Source of the DNA: Novipirellula artificiosorum
GTDB lineage: Bacteria; Planctomycetota; Planctomycetia; Pirellulales; Pirellulaceae
Length of the DNA: 64,000 bases
Direction of reading: 5' to 3'
NCBI RefSeq assembly: GCF_007860135.1
Contig: NZ_SJPV01000001.1
Span: 420,939 to 484,938, forward strand
The notes under the pieces are model-generated. The model was given only the letters and a program-made list of their open reading frames with translations. It was not told the DNA's origin and searched no databases. Positions 56,180 through 64,000 of this stretch are shown here, in pieces. A program made the position numbers and the translations under genes. How positions within the stretch are numbered: position 1 is the first letter of the stretch; each line of letters begins with the position of its first letter.

Positions 56180-57127
56180 ATGACTTCGCTTCAAGACTTC
56201 AACTCACCCCTTACAGGCCCTGCACAAGTCGTTCCCTGCTACGACGGCGAGGAAAACGACGCGACGCTACAACAATCAACGGGCGACTTCCTAGCCGAGG
56301 CGACGACGCAGGAATCTTGTTTGGTCCAGATCTACCCGCCCGATGTGGTCGATGGGATGGTCTTGATCGAAGAAGACCTTCTGGAAATCGGACGAGATAG
56401 CGATGTCGACATCGTCCTGCCTGATAGCAGCGTGTCACGACGTCATGCCGAAATCCGACGTGAAGGAGCGGGCTACTTCGTTCGTGATCTCGGAAGCACC
56501 AATGGCACACTCGTCAATGAACATGCGGTCACCGAGAGACGACTCTGTTCAGGCGATACGATTCGGATCGGCAGTTTTTTGTTTAAGTTCTTGTCGGCGG
56601 GCAGCATCGAGTCACAGTATCACGAAACGGTCTACGGCGCATTAACACGCGATGCATTAACAGGGACGTTGAACAAACGCTATCTGATTGAATCGATGCA
56701 GCGAGAGATCGCTCGCTCAAACCGGCAACAGCTCTCGCTTTGCGTGTTGATGCTTGACATCGATCATTTCAAGAGCGTGAATGACACCTACGGCCATTTA
56801 GCGGGTGACGAAGTCCTTCGCGAATTTGGTGGCCGCGTTTCGTCAGTTTGCCGCGAAGATGACATGCTGGCTCGCTACGGCGGCGAAGAGTTCTGTTTGA
56901 TGCTCTGTGGCACCGATTGCAAAGAAGGCCGAATCATGGCCGAGCGGTGCCGAGCGATCATTGCGGACACTCCGTTTGCCACATCCGTCGGGCCGCTACC
57001 GATTACAGCCAGCTTCGGCTTGGCTTGCCTGAACGCGAGTATTTTGACGCCAAACGCTTTGCTTGAGCAAGCGGACCAATGCTTGTATGACGCCAAACGC
57101 GGCGGTCGAAATCGGGTGTGTGGTTAA
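56180..57127 (+). CDS. FHA-GGDEF protein (diguanylate cyclase)
   Basis: 315 residues. FHA domain at about 64-130: LEIGRDSDVDIVLPDSSVSRRHAEI, then VRDLGSTNGTLVN, which binds phosphothreonine. GGDEF domain at about 155-315: LTGTLNKRYL, LDIDHFKSVNDTYGHLAGDEVL, and the active site RYGGEEF. An inhibitory I-site RxxD (CREDDMLARYGGEEF) lies five residues upstream of GGEEF, so it should be an active cyclase with product feedback. The FHA part suggests control by a Ser/Thr kinase; such a kinase is two genes upstream. Confidence 0.94.
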   Translation: MTSLQDFNSPLTGPAQVVPCYDGEENDATLQQSTGDFLAEATTQESCLVQIYPPDVVDGMVLIEEDLLEIGRDSDVDIVLPDSSVSRRHAEIRREGAGYFVRDLGSTNGTLVNEHAVTERRLCSGDTIRIGSFLFKFLSAGSIESQYHETVYGALTRDALTGTLNKRYLIESMQREIARSNRQQLSLCVLMLDIDHFKSVNDTYGHLAGDEVLREFGGRVSSVCREDDMLARYGGEEFCLMLCGTDCKEGRIMAERCRAIIADTPFATSVGPLPITASFGLACLNASILTPNALLEQADQCLYDAKRGGRNRVCG

Positions 57128-57131
57128 ATCG

Positions 57132-57509
57132 TTATCCTTCCATCCGCAAGGTCACATCACCGCACAGGCCTAACCCTTCCCCATTCGTCGGCTTGAGTTC
57201 AAGCACAAGGCGATTGTGTGATTGAAGCACGGCTGCGATCTCGACTTCCAACGGAGGCTCGCTGATCGCCAACGGACTGCCGTTGAGGGTCAAAGAACTC
57301 AGCCGGCCGATCCAGTTAGAAATACAGAGCTTCACCGACGTGTTCTCGACGATCCCAGTCGGGCAATTGAACGTTCGAATGTAGAGGGCTTCCCTCGATT
57401 TCACCCCTGTTGAGGCAGGTCCAATGGGTTCCGGAACGTTCACGCGAAAAACGTCCGAAGACCCCTGAAACTGTTTCGTCCACGGATAGCGGAGTCGGAT
57501 CGAATGCAT
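57132..57509 (-). CDS. Hypothetical beta-rich protein
   Basis: 125 residues from the ATG at 57509 (the frame is open to 57560). Beta-type segments such as NVPEPIGPASTGVKSREALYI, CPTGIVENTSVKLCISNWIGRL and AAVLQSHNRLVLELKPTN resemble a small sugar-binding jelly-roll, as in the N-terminal domain of GH2 enzymes. No enzymatic motif. It converges on the FHA-GGDEF gene with a 4-nt gap. The family was not recognised. Confidence 0.6.
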   Translation of the reverse strand: MHSIRLRYPWTKQFQGSSDVFRVNVPEPIGPASTGVKSREALYIRTFNCPTGIVENTSVKLCISNWIGRLSSLTLNGSPLAISEPPLEVEIAAVLQSHNRLVLELKPTNGEGLGLCGDVTLRMEG

Positions 57510-57607
57510 GGGGTCGACAACCGGACAAGGGGCAAGAAAAAACCCTGATTGGAAATCCAAGCAGGGTTTTGTATCACGTTCAAGTTCCGCTAGCGACGGG
57601 TAGCGAG

Positions 57608-60600
57608 CTAAACCGCTTTTTGCTCTGCTCGGGCGAACAAGGCGTCCACGGCCGCTTGACTGAAGCCGTTGGATCCAGCCGTTTCCATACCCGCAAAGCC
57701 AAAGTCATCGTGGTCATCATAGCCGCCGAAGAACTGCAGCGCGGTTCCCGCACGGTTCACCACAAACTCTTCTTTGCTGAGCACGGCACTCAACACTTCG
57801 CCATTGTCGACAATCGTCATGATCGCTTTATCTCGAGTGCTGTTCAGCAACACTTCGATGTACTCGACACTGTCGAATCCATCCGCCGCCATCAAGAAGA
57901 TCTGGTTACCCGAACCGTCGAGCGAAACCACACCCCCACGACGACCGCTGTCGGACGATTCGATCAACGCTTCGTTGTTGCGGAGGTAGCTCGATGCCAA
58001 AATATCGACACTGCCGAGCGCCCCGGCGGTTCCATAAACGGCAAGGTTGCCGGGAACAACGCTGGTCGCTGCACCGACGGTCACAGGAACCTCATTGGTA
58101 CCAGCCAAGAAAACGTTGTCGCTCGAAACACCAAAGGTAAGCACATAGGATCCTTCGGGCACTCCGGTAAACTCATAGGCCCCGTTGGCATCGGTCAACG
58201 CCGAAGCGACGACCTCACCCGAAGGCTTTCGAAGCTCAACCAGGACGCCCACCAAACCCCTCTCGTCAGCGTCTTGCTCACCATCGCGAACCGGTTCAAC
58301 CGCACCCAACGACTCCGTCACTTCCTCAAGGTTTTCGATCTGATCGATGAAGATCGAACCCGAAATCGTTGACGTTCCAATCGGAGCATCGTCGTTATCG
58401 ACAATGATCGCCGTCGACACGGTTGCCGTGCCGAGCGTCGCCCCATCGGTGGGACTGCTGAGCGTCACCCGGAACGTTTCGTTCGGCTCATCGATCGTGT
58501 CTTCGAGAATATTGATGGTGATGGTTTTGCTTGTTTCGCCATCGGCAAAGTCCAACGTATCGGACTTCGCGGTGTAGTCGGCACCGGCGGTTGCACTACC
58601 ATCGCTGGTCGCATAGGAGACCGATACCGCACCGTCGCTGCCGCCGGTACGCGTGACCGTGAACGAAATCGTTGGTCCTGATTCATCCACCGAGCGGGTC
58701 GCTGGCGAAATCGTGAATTCACCTGGCGAGGCGGTTACATCATTATCGATGATCGTCGCCGTCGAGACGACTGCGGTTCCAAGGCTGGCTCCGCCCGTCG
58801 GATCGCTGATCGTGACGGTAAAGGTCTCGTTCGGCTCATCGATCGCGTCTTCCAGGATCGGCACGGTAAATGATTTCGAGGTTTCACCATCCGCGAACTC
58901 CAACGTTCCGCTGGTCGCGGTGTAGTCAGCACCTGCCGTCGCCGTGCCATTGGCCGTTGCATACTTGACGGTGATGACGCCATCGCTACCACCGGTTCGC
59001 GTGACGGTGAAGGTCGCAGTCCCCGAATCCTCATCGACGGTACGGTTGGCGGGCGAAATGGACAGTACACCTGCAACCACAGCCGGCTCATCGTTGTCGG
59101 TGATCGTCACCGTGGAAACTTGAGTGGCTCCGAGGGTTGCACCGCCCGTCGGATTGCTGATCGTGACGGTAAAGGTCTCGCTGGATTCATCAACCGTATC
59201 GTCGAGAATCGGTACGGTGATCATTTTTGAGGTTTCACCCGCAGCGAAATTCAACGTCCCGCTGGTCGCCGTGTAGTCGGCACCCGCCGTCGCCGTTCCA
59301 TTGGCGGTGGCGAACGCAACCGTAACGATTCCATCGCTGCCAGCCGTTCGATTCACCGTGAAGGTCACCGTCCCGGCATCTTCGTTCACCGTCGTGGCGG
59401 CAGGATCAATCGACAGCACTCCGGGAAGCAAAACCGGCTCGTCATTATCGGTGATCGTCACCGTCGAAACTTGAGTAGCTCCGAGGGTCGCACCACCCGT
59501 CGGATTGCTGATCGTGACGGTAAAGGTCTCACTGGATTCATCAACCGTATCGTCGAGAATCGGTACGGTGATCATTTTTGAGGTTTCACCCGCAGCGAAA
59601 TTCAACGTCCCGCTGGTCGCCGTGTAGTCGGCACCCGCCGTCGCCGTTCCATTGGCCGTGGCGTATGCGACCGTGACAATGCCATCGCTGCCAGCGGTTC
59701 GATTCACCGTGAAGGTCACCGTCCCGGCATCTTCGTTCACCGTCGTGGCGGCAGGATCAATCGACAGCACTCCCGGAAGCAAAACCGGCTCGTCATTGTC
59801 GGCGATCGTGACCGTCGAAGTCGCAACGGCCCCGAGACTCGCCCCATTGGTGGGATTGCTCAAGGTAACCGAAAACGTCTCGTCGCTTTCGTCAACCGAA
59901 TCGTCGGTGATTGCAACCGTAAAGATCTTGCTTGTTTCACCGTCGGCAAAGTCTAGCGTCGCGGAAGCAGCCGTGTAGTCTTCTCCTGCCGTCGCCGTCC
60001 CATTCATCGTCGCGTAACCGACCGATACTGCACCATCACTGCCCGTCGTTCGATTGACCGTGAACTGAACCGTCCCTGCGTCTTCATCCACGGTCACCGT
60101 TGCCGGCGCGATGACGAACACACCTGGTACCGGCGTCGGGTTATCGTTGTCAATGATCGTCGCGGTCGACGTCGTCACGGTGCCCAGCGTGGCTCCGTTG
60201 GTAGGAGCAGAGAGAGTCAGCGTAAACGTTTCGTCGTTTTCAACAACCGCGTCATCGGTGATCGCCACCATCACGGTCTTGGTCGTTTCACCAGCGGCAA
60301 ACGTCACCGATTGATTGACCGCAGTGTAATCCTCGCCTGCTGTCGCCGTCCCGTTGGAGGTTGCGTAGGTGACCGAAACCGATCCATCGCTGCCACCGCT
60401 GCGGTTGATCGTAAACGTGGCCGTTCCGGCACCTTCATTCACCGAGATTGCAGCATCGGCGAGAGCCAGCGAACCAGGCACCACGACCGGCTCATCGTCA
60501 TCAACGATCGTTACCGTTGCGACATCCGTTCCAAGCGTGGCTCCACCACCGGGAACACTCAATGTCACGGTGAAGTCTTGATCCGGCTCATCTTCGCTGT

Positions 60601-62656
60601 CATTGGTAATGTCAATGACGATCGTTTGCGAGGTCACGCCTTCGGCAAACGTCAGCGTCCCGTTCTTCGCGGTGTAGTCGGAACCCGCTGCTGCGGATCC
60701 ATCGGCGGTTGCGTAGTTGACGGTGACTTCACCATCGCTGCCGGACGTACGATTGACGGTCAAGGTGACGGTGCCCGCATCTTCGTCGATCGACGCGGAT
60801 GCCGTGGCAAAACCCAAGACGCCAGGCTGTTGAACGCTGCCGATCGGCAACGCGTTGATGATGAACCGCGCGTCTTCGTCAAGAGTCAATCGGTCTTCGG
60901 TAACGATCGATCGAGGTTCGCCACCTCCAGCAAGTTCCGGGGTGCTTGCGGGCTCGACAAACGCAGCCGCTCCATCACCACCGGTCACCACGTCCGCATC
61001 AAATGCGGCCAGTCCATTGATCGCCGCTGCAATCGCGTTGTAGCTTCGATTCGCGACGGTCGCCGCTTGCGAGTTGTAAGTAACGGTGATCTCTTTGCTG
61101 TTGGTATCGTACGCCGCGGTCGGCGCGACATCGCCAGCACCGCCACCGTTGAATAGAATTCTGACACCGTTGAATTCTTCACCCGCCGTTGTTGCAACGA
61201 CATTGATCTCCGTGCTCGTGCCGAAGGTGGCCGAAGCCGCGACGAGTCCGTCTTGAGAAGTCGATGGATCCAAGAACCCATAGATCAAAATCGCTTCCGC
61301 GTCTTCGCCCATGTTGACGCTAAACTCGAGCCCGTTTACCGCTTCTTTGATGAAGATCGGAATGCTGTAGGAATCGAAGGGATCGTTGAGCGTGTTCTCA
61401 TCCGCACCGGTCACATCGGGAACAATGCTTGTCGAACCCAGCCCACGAATTTCATTGAACAACTGGTCCGGATCGGACGGATTAAAGACCCCTCGTGCAC
61501 CGGTGTTGGAGTAGAAACTGCGCTGACCAATCGAACGGCTGGCAAAGTCCAGCGAGTAGTCGATGTTATCCGGAGGATCCGGCAACCCATTGGTCACCGC
61601 AAATTCACGCGTGGCGTGAGGAACCTGCGCTTGATCCAATGGGAACGTAAAGGTTCCCGATTGAATACGAGGCTTTAAATTGACATTCAGTTGATCCTGG
61701 CCGATTTTGTCAGCACCTTTAAAGCGCACCTGAAGCACAAAATCGTCGGCGGTTCCGCCTGGCGTATTCTCTCCTGGGATCTGAATGATCTCGAAATCAT
61801 CCGCCGTGAACGCCACTCCATCGGCCGTTTCAACTGTCGGCAGCGCTGCCGCGACCGTGCCCGCCGGATCTGCGACAAAGGCGTCCGCAAGAATATCAAT
61901 ATTGTTCGTACTGACAATATCGCCGTCCGCATCAGTGAGTTCAATCCGCAGCAGCAGTGTGCTGTCGGGGAAAGCTGTTTCAAGCTCGCTACCGACGGAC
62001 AACTGCTGGGCCTCGCTGATCAATGGCACCACAAAACTGCCGGGATCGGTGATTCCGACGCCACCCACCTTGATGTCCGACACAAGCTGGAACACTCCAC
62101 GTCGATCCGGCACACCGTTGGTTTCGCCATCGCCACGCAAATCGAGGTAAGAAATCTCGAGATCGAAAACTTGCCCTACCGAAACATCGATCACACGAGT
62201 CCCGTCGCCGTTGGTCGTGCTCGAGAGGATGTCGCCGTTGGCATCTCCACCGAGCGCTCGAAGTTGCAACTCGATCACGGGGTCGCCGGCGCCTTCGCCG
62301 AGACGGTTGAGCTCGTTGATCACCATCAACGCGTCGGACGCGCTCACTTGGCCATCATCGTTCACGTCAACAAAACCGCTGATCTGTTCACCCTGGACCC
62401 CAGCACCTGGCTGACTCAGGTAGTTGATCACCATCAACGCATCAAGCGGCGTGACCTGCTGATTCGCATCGACGTCGGTCGGCATCGAGGCATTGTGATA
62501 GCTACTGGCCAGAATATCACCAGCGAGCAACTCACGTCGCTCCAACAGCTCACTAATCAGTCGCCGTTTCTGACCGCTTCGGGAAGATTTTTCGATTCGT
62601 CGTTTTTCGGCCTGCGGCCATCCAGAGCGACCAAGCAACTGACGCAGATGTCTCAT
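57608..62656 (-). CDS. Giant extracellular protein: planctomycete ERRELLAG motif, dockerin, seven Calx-beta repeats, SdrD-B-like domain
   Basis: 1682 residues. The N-terminus has the planctomycete extracellular motif LLERRELLAGD (about residue 38). A type I dockerin pair follows (about 60-115: DVDANQQVTPLDALMVIN, DVNDDGQVSASDALMVIN). Residues about 610-1425 hold seven Calx-beta repeats of about 117 residues, each opening with ..VDEDAGTV.FTVNRT.GSDG and ending ATVTI.DNDEP. Then comes an SdrD-B-like domain (about 1429-1545, GLVGVLVELRKPSGEVVAS) and a C-terminal domain ending AAVDALFARAEQ. Calx-beta repeats bind Ca2+. A cell-surface or matrix role is inferred. Confidence 0.9.
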   Translation of the reverse strand: MRHLRQLLGRSGWPQAEKRRIEKSSRSGQKRRLISELLERRELLAGDILASSYHNASMPTDVDANQQVTPLDALMVINYLSQPGAGVQGEQISGFVDVNDDGQVSASDALMVINELNRLGEGAGDPVIELQLRALGGDANGDILSSTTNGDGTRVIDVSVGQVFDLEISYLDLRGDGETNGVPDRRGVFQLVSDIKVGGVGITDPGSFVVPLISEAQQLSVGSELETAFPDSTLLLRIELTDADGDIVSTNNIDILADAFVADPAGTVAAALPTVETADGVAFTADDFEIIQIPGENTPGGTADDFVLQVRFKGADKIGQDQLNVNLKPRIQSGTFTFPLDQAQVPHATREFAVTNGLPDPPDNIDYSLDFASRSIGQRSFYSNTGARGVFNPSDPDQLFNEIRGLGSTSIVPDVTGADENTLNDPFDSYSIPIFIKEAVNGLEFSVNMGEDAEAILIYGFLDPSTSQDGLVAASATFGTSTEINVVATTAGEEFNGVRILFNGGGAGDVAPTAAYDTNSKEITVTYNSQAATVANRSYNAIAAAINGLAAFDADVVTGGDGAAAFVEPASTPELAGGGEPRSIVTEDRLTLDEDARFIINALPIGSVQQPGVLGFATASASIDEDAGTVTLTVNRTSGSDGEVTVNYATADGSAAAGSDYTAKNGTLTFAEGVTSQTIVIDITNDSEDEPDQDFTVTLSVPGGGATLGTDVATVTIVDDDEPVVVPGSLALADAAISVNEGAGTATFTINRSGGSDGSVSVTYATSNGTATAGEDYTAVNQSVTFAAGETTKTVMVAITDDAVVENDETFTLTLSAPTNGATLGTVTTSTATIIDNDNPTPVPGVFVIAPATVTVDEDAGTVQFTVNRTTGSDGAVSVGYATMNGTATAGEDYTAASATLDFADGETSKIFTVAITDDSVDESDETFSVTLSNPTNGASLGAVATSTVTIADNDEPVLLPGVLSIDPAATTVNEDAGTVTFTVNRTAGSDGIVTVAYATANGTATAGADYTATSGTLNFAAGETSKMITVPILDDTVDESSETFTVTISNPTGGATLGATQVSTVTITDNDEPVLLPGVLSIDPAATTVNEDAGTVTFTVNRTAGSDGIVTVAFATANGTATAGADYTATSGTLNFAAGETSKMITVPILDDTVDESSETFTVTISNPTGGATLGATQVSTVTITDNDEPAVVAGVLSISPANRTVDEDSGTATFTVTRTGGSDGVITVKYATANGTATAGADYTATSGTLEFADGETSKSFTVPILEDAIDEPNETFTVTISDPTGGASLGTAVVSTATIIDNDVTASPGEFTISPATRSVDESGPTISFTVTRTGGSDGAVSVSYATSDGSATAGADYTAKSDTLDFADGETSKTITINILEDTIDEPNETFRVTLSSPTDGATLGTATVSTAIIVDNDDAPIGTSTISGSIFIDQIENLEEVTESLGAVEPVRDGEQDADERGLVGVLVELRKPSGEVVASALTDANGAYEFTGVPEGSYVLTFGVSSDNVFLAGTNEVPVTVGAATSVVPGNLAVYGTAGALGSVDILASSYLRNNEALIESSDSGRRGGVVSLDGSGNQIFLMAADGFDSVEYIEVLLNSTRDKAIMTIVDNGEVLSAVLSKEEFVVNRAGTALQFFGGYDDHDDFGFAGMETAGSNGFSQAAVDALFARAEQKAV
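58380..60830 (-). repeat. Array of seven Calx-beta coding repeats, about 351 bp each
   Basis: Tandem coding repeats in the giant protein gene, spaced about 345-357 bp. Copies four and five (about 59095-59445 and 59446-59795) are nearly identical in DNA (exact period 351 bp at CGGATTGCTG, 59150 and 59501), with few synonymous changes, so they duplicated recently. Confidence 0.85.
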
Positions 62657-62872
62657 CTGTTTCTCTCAGCAAGATAAAAGTAGAGATTGGGGGGAAGCCT
62701 CGGGTCCGAAAACAATCATGACTCTTACAACTGTTTCGGACATTCGTGTTCGATTAGATCGACCTAGGACGACGAGACCGGATTAAGGACGAATTCTGCC
62801 CATCTTACCCACACTCGCTGCATTGTCAACGAAATAGGGTGATTACGCCTTCGCCGTGCGTGCAATCGGCAT
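62657..62872. other. Intergenic region with a hairpin
   Basis: Between two minus-strand genes. GTCCGAAA (62704-62711) pairs with TTTCGGAC (62734-62741) across 22 nt, upstream of the giant-protein gene. Regulatory or leader structure possible; no promoter seen clearly. Confidence 0.4.
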
Positions 62873-64000
62873 TTAGACATCGGTTTGTGCCGAATGGTTC
62901 CAAAGTTTCGGTGCAAACCGATCACGGTTTAATGAATTTAGTTCGCCTTCGTTTTCCAGTAGATCGTCGCAATTCAACGAATCGAACTCTATTGTGGTTA
63001 GCCCATTCCCGTTCACAACCGTTTTTCGCAGTAAGTTTCGTGAGAATTCGGGCCGCAAATCCGCTCCAATGGGGGTATCACTCCACTCCGACATCGCTCG
63101 GTCCACAGACATTTGGGGGTTTATTGCGGCAAGCGCACCGACCACGTCGCTTTGCAACGCCCCCGCTGCCTCCCCCTCGTTGGGGAGTGTCAATTCGCTT
63201 TGTGCCACTTCGAAAGCAGCTCCACCGCTTCCAAAATCGGTCAGCGCATTGATCACGATCAATGCGTCCAAAGCGGATACCGAACCATCCGAATTCACGT
63301 CGATGTATTCGCCCGATGCGGGATCACCGCTCAGTTCCCTGGCTCCGCTCGCAGTCAAATCGTTAATCACGACAAGTGCATCGTTGGCAGTCACTTGTCC
63401 ATCATGATTCACATCGCCAGGCAAAGCCTGATTGTGCCACGGATTGGAAACCTCACCCGCGGCAGAGGCAACGATGGCCGGTCCCCCCACGCCCGCTTGA
63501 AGGAGCAGCGTCGGCTGACCGAACTGCAACAGGGGCTCAGGGAGGGTCAACTCGACCCGATAGTCGCCATCAGCCAAATGATCGAATTGCCAGAGTCCAG
63601 ATGCATCGGTCGTTACCCAACTCGGTTGCCCAAAACGAAACTCGGCAATTCCAATCGACGTGCCCGCATGGCCAAAGGCTCGAATCGATGCAATGCGACC
63701 TTGAGGATCGGCGAAACTCAGCGACACGGTCTGGCCCAAAGCGATCGGGCCAGTCGTCGTTCGCCCGATCAACTCACCCGTCGCATCATACGCTTCGAGA
63801 CGCCCATAGCTGGGCTCGGAACCCGCAACCAACGTCAATTCGACTTCACCGGTCGGTTGGTCTGGCGTGGCGACAAAAACGGTTTTCTCGTTCCAATGGG
63901 GCGTCCACTCCAAATACTGAGCGTTATAGGCCTGGAACAGCTTATTGCCGTTGAAGAGCGCCGAGGAACGCACACCCACGGTCGAATCAAGCCCAACACC
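62873..64000 (-). CDS. Dockerin-containing extracellular protein (5' end beyond window)
   Basis: At least 375 residues; the frame continues past 64000 (GVGLDSTVGVRSSALF), so this is the C-terminal part of a larger secreted protein. A SdrD/carboxypeptidase-type beta domain (GLWQFDHLADGDYRVELTLPEP) precedes a type I dockerin pair (GDVNHDGQVTANDALVVIND, DVNSDGSVSALDALIVINALT), then a tail. It is of the same class as the neighbouring giant protein; together they suggest a secreted surface set. No cohesin is visible. Confidence 0.85.
   Translation of the reverse strand, partial: GVGLDSTVGVRSSALFNGNKLFQAYNAQYLEWTPHWNEKTVFVATPDQPTGEVELTLVAGSEPSYGRLEAYDATGELIGRTTTGPIALGQTVSLSFADPQGRIASIRAFGHAGTSIGIAEFRFGQPSWVTTDASGLWQFDHLADGDYRVELTLPEPLLQFGQPTLLLQAGVGGPAIVASAAGEVSNPWHNQALPGDVNHDGQVTANDALVVINDLTASGARELSGDPASGEYIDVNSDGSVSALDALIVINALTDFGSGGAAFEVAQSELTLPNEGEAAGALQSDVVGALAAINPQMSVDRAMSEWSDTPIGADLRPEFSRNLLRKTVVNGNGLTTIEFDSLNCDDLLENEGELNSLNRDRFAPKLWNHSAQTDV

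Noticed and set aside
58380..60830. Regular repeats that could suggest CRISPR
   Set aside because: Units are about 351 bp, in frame and encode Calx-beta domains; no short repeats with unique spacers.
61691..62677. 328-codon plus-strand frame across the start of the giant protein
   Set aside because: Antisense to the ERRELLAG/dockerin region; Arg/Ile-rich shadow composition.

Overview
The window looks like chromosomal DNA of a marine planctomycete of the family Pirellulaceae (Rhodopirellula-like). Grounds: extracellular proteins with the planctomycete ERRELLAG-type N-terminal motif and dockerin repeats, several Tat-exported Gfo/Idh/MocA oxidoreductases plus a Tat-exported TIM-barrel isomerase and a ThuA protein, a methanofuran-pathway gene (mfnB), an FHA-GGDEF protein, a Ser/Thr kinase with a repeat-rich sensor half, and several proteins known to me only as planctomycete hypotheticals. 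Base composition looks moderately GC-rich and even. No rRNA, tRNA, CRISPR array, phage or intact insertion sequence was seen. This is a typical loosely organised planctomycete chromosome with short operons.

Layout. 1-8.6 kb: end of trhO and tpx (minus), a seven-heme cytochrome c with a small cytochrome b-like membrane partner, an M48 membrane protease, a repeat-bearing intergenic region, then a PEGA lipoprotein and a YfhO-like membrane protein. 8.9-15.1 kb: cysS-ruvC, a thioredoxin-fold lipoprotein without cysteines, a small conserved protein, mfnB and RNase D. 15.1-22.9 kb: a DUF11 surface protein, a HExxH secreted protein coupled to ThuA, ispF, an orphan ABC ATPase and an internally deleted oxidoreductase pseudogene. 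23-30 kb: the yhaO-yhaN DNA nuclease/SMC-like pair, a planctomycete hypothetical and a Tat isomerase. 30-36 kb: a NagB/PIG-L fusion, a GntP permease with a coupled small membrane protein, and an atypical oxidoreductase. 36-41 kb: a thioredoxin, a MurB homologue whose catalytic residues look lost, an FtsQ-like protein, a secreted protein and a Tat oxidoreductase with a strong terminator. 41.4-42.5 kb: about 1 kb without genes, with hairpins. 42.5-50.6 kb: SWIM-SNF2 helicase, ferredoxin, YheT hydrolase, thpR, a frameshifted methyltransferase and pyruvate kinase. 50.6-57.5 kb: Ser/Thr kinase (4-nt overlap with pyk), TonB-dependent receptor, FHA-GGDEF protein and a small hypothetical. 57.6-64 kb: a Calx-beta/dockerin giant protein and a second dockerin protein running off the window.

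Themes. Sugar handling recurs (GntP, NagB/PIG-L, Gfo/Idh, ThuA, TIM-barrel isomerase, TonB receptor), consistent with a polysaccharide degrader. mfnB implies tetrahydromethanopterin/methanofuran-linked C1 metabolism. Two genes are visibly broken (22.1-22.9 kb by deletion, 48.1-49.0 kb by a one-base shift). Convergent genes repeatedly overlap at their 3' ends, by up to 100 nt. I found no clear undescribed multi-gene system; the best leads are the degenerate MurB next to an FtsQ-like gene, the seven-heme/cytochrome b pair, and the hairpin-rich non-coding region at 41.4-42.5 kb.
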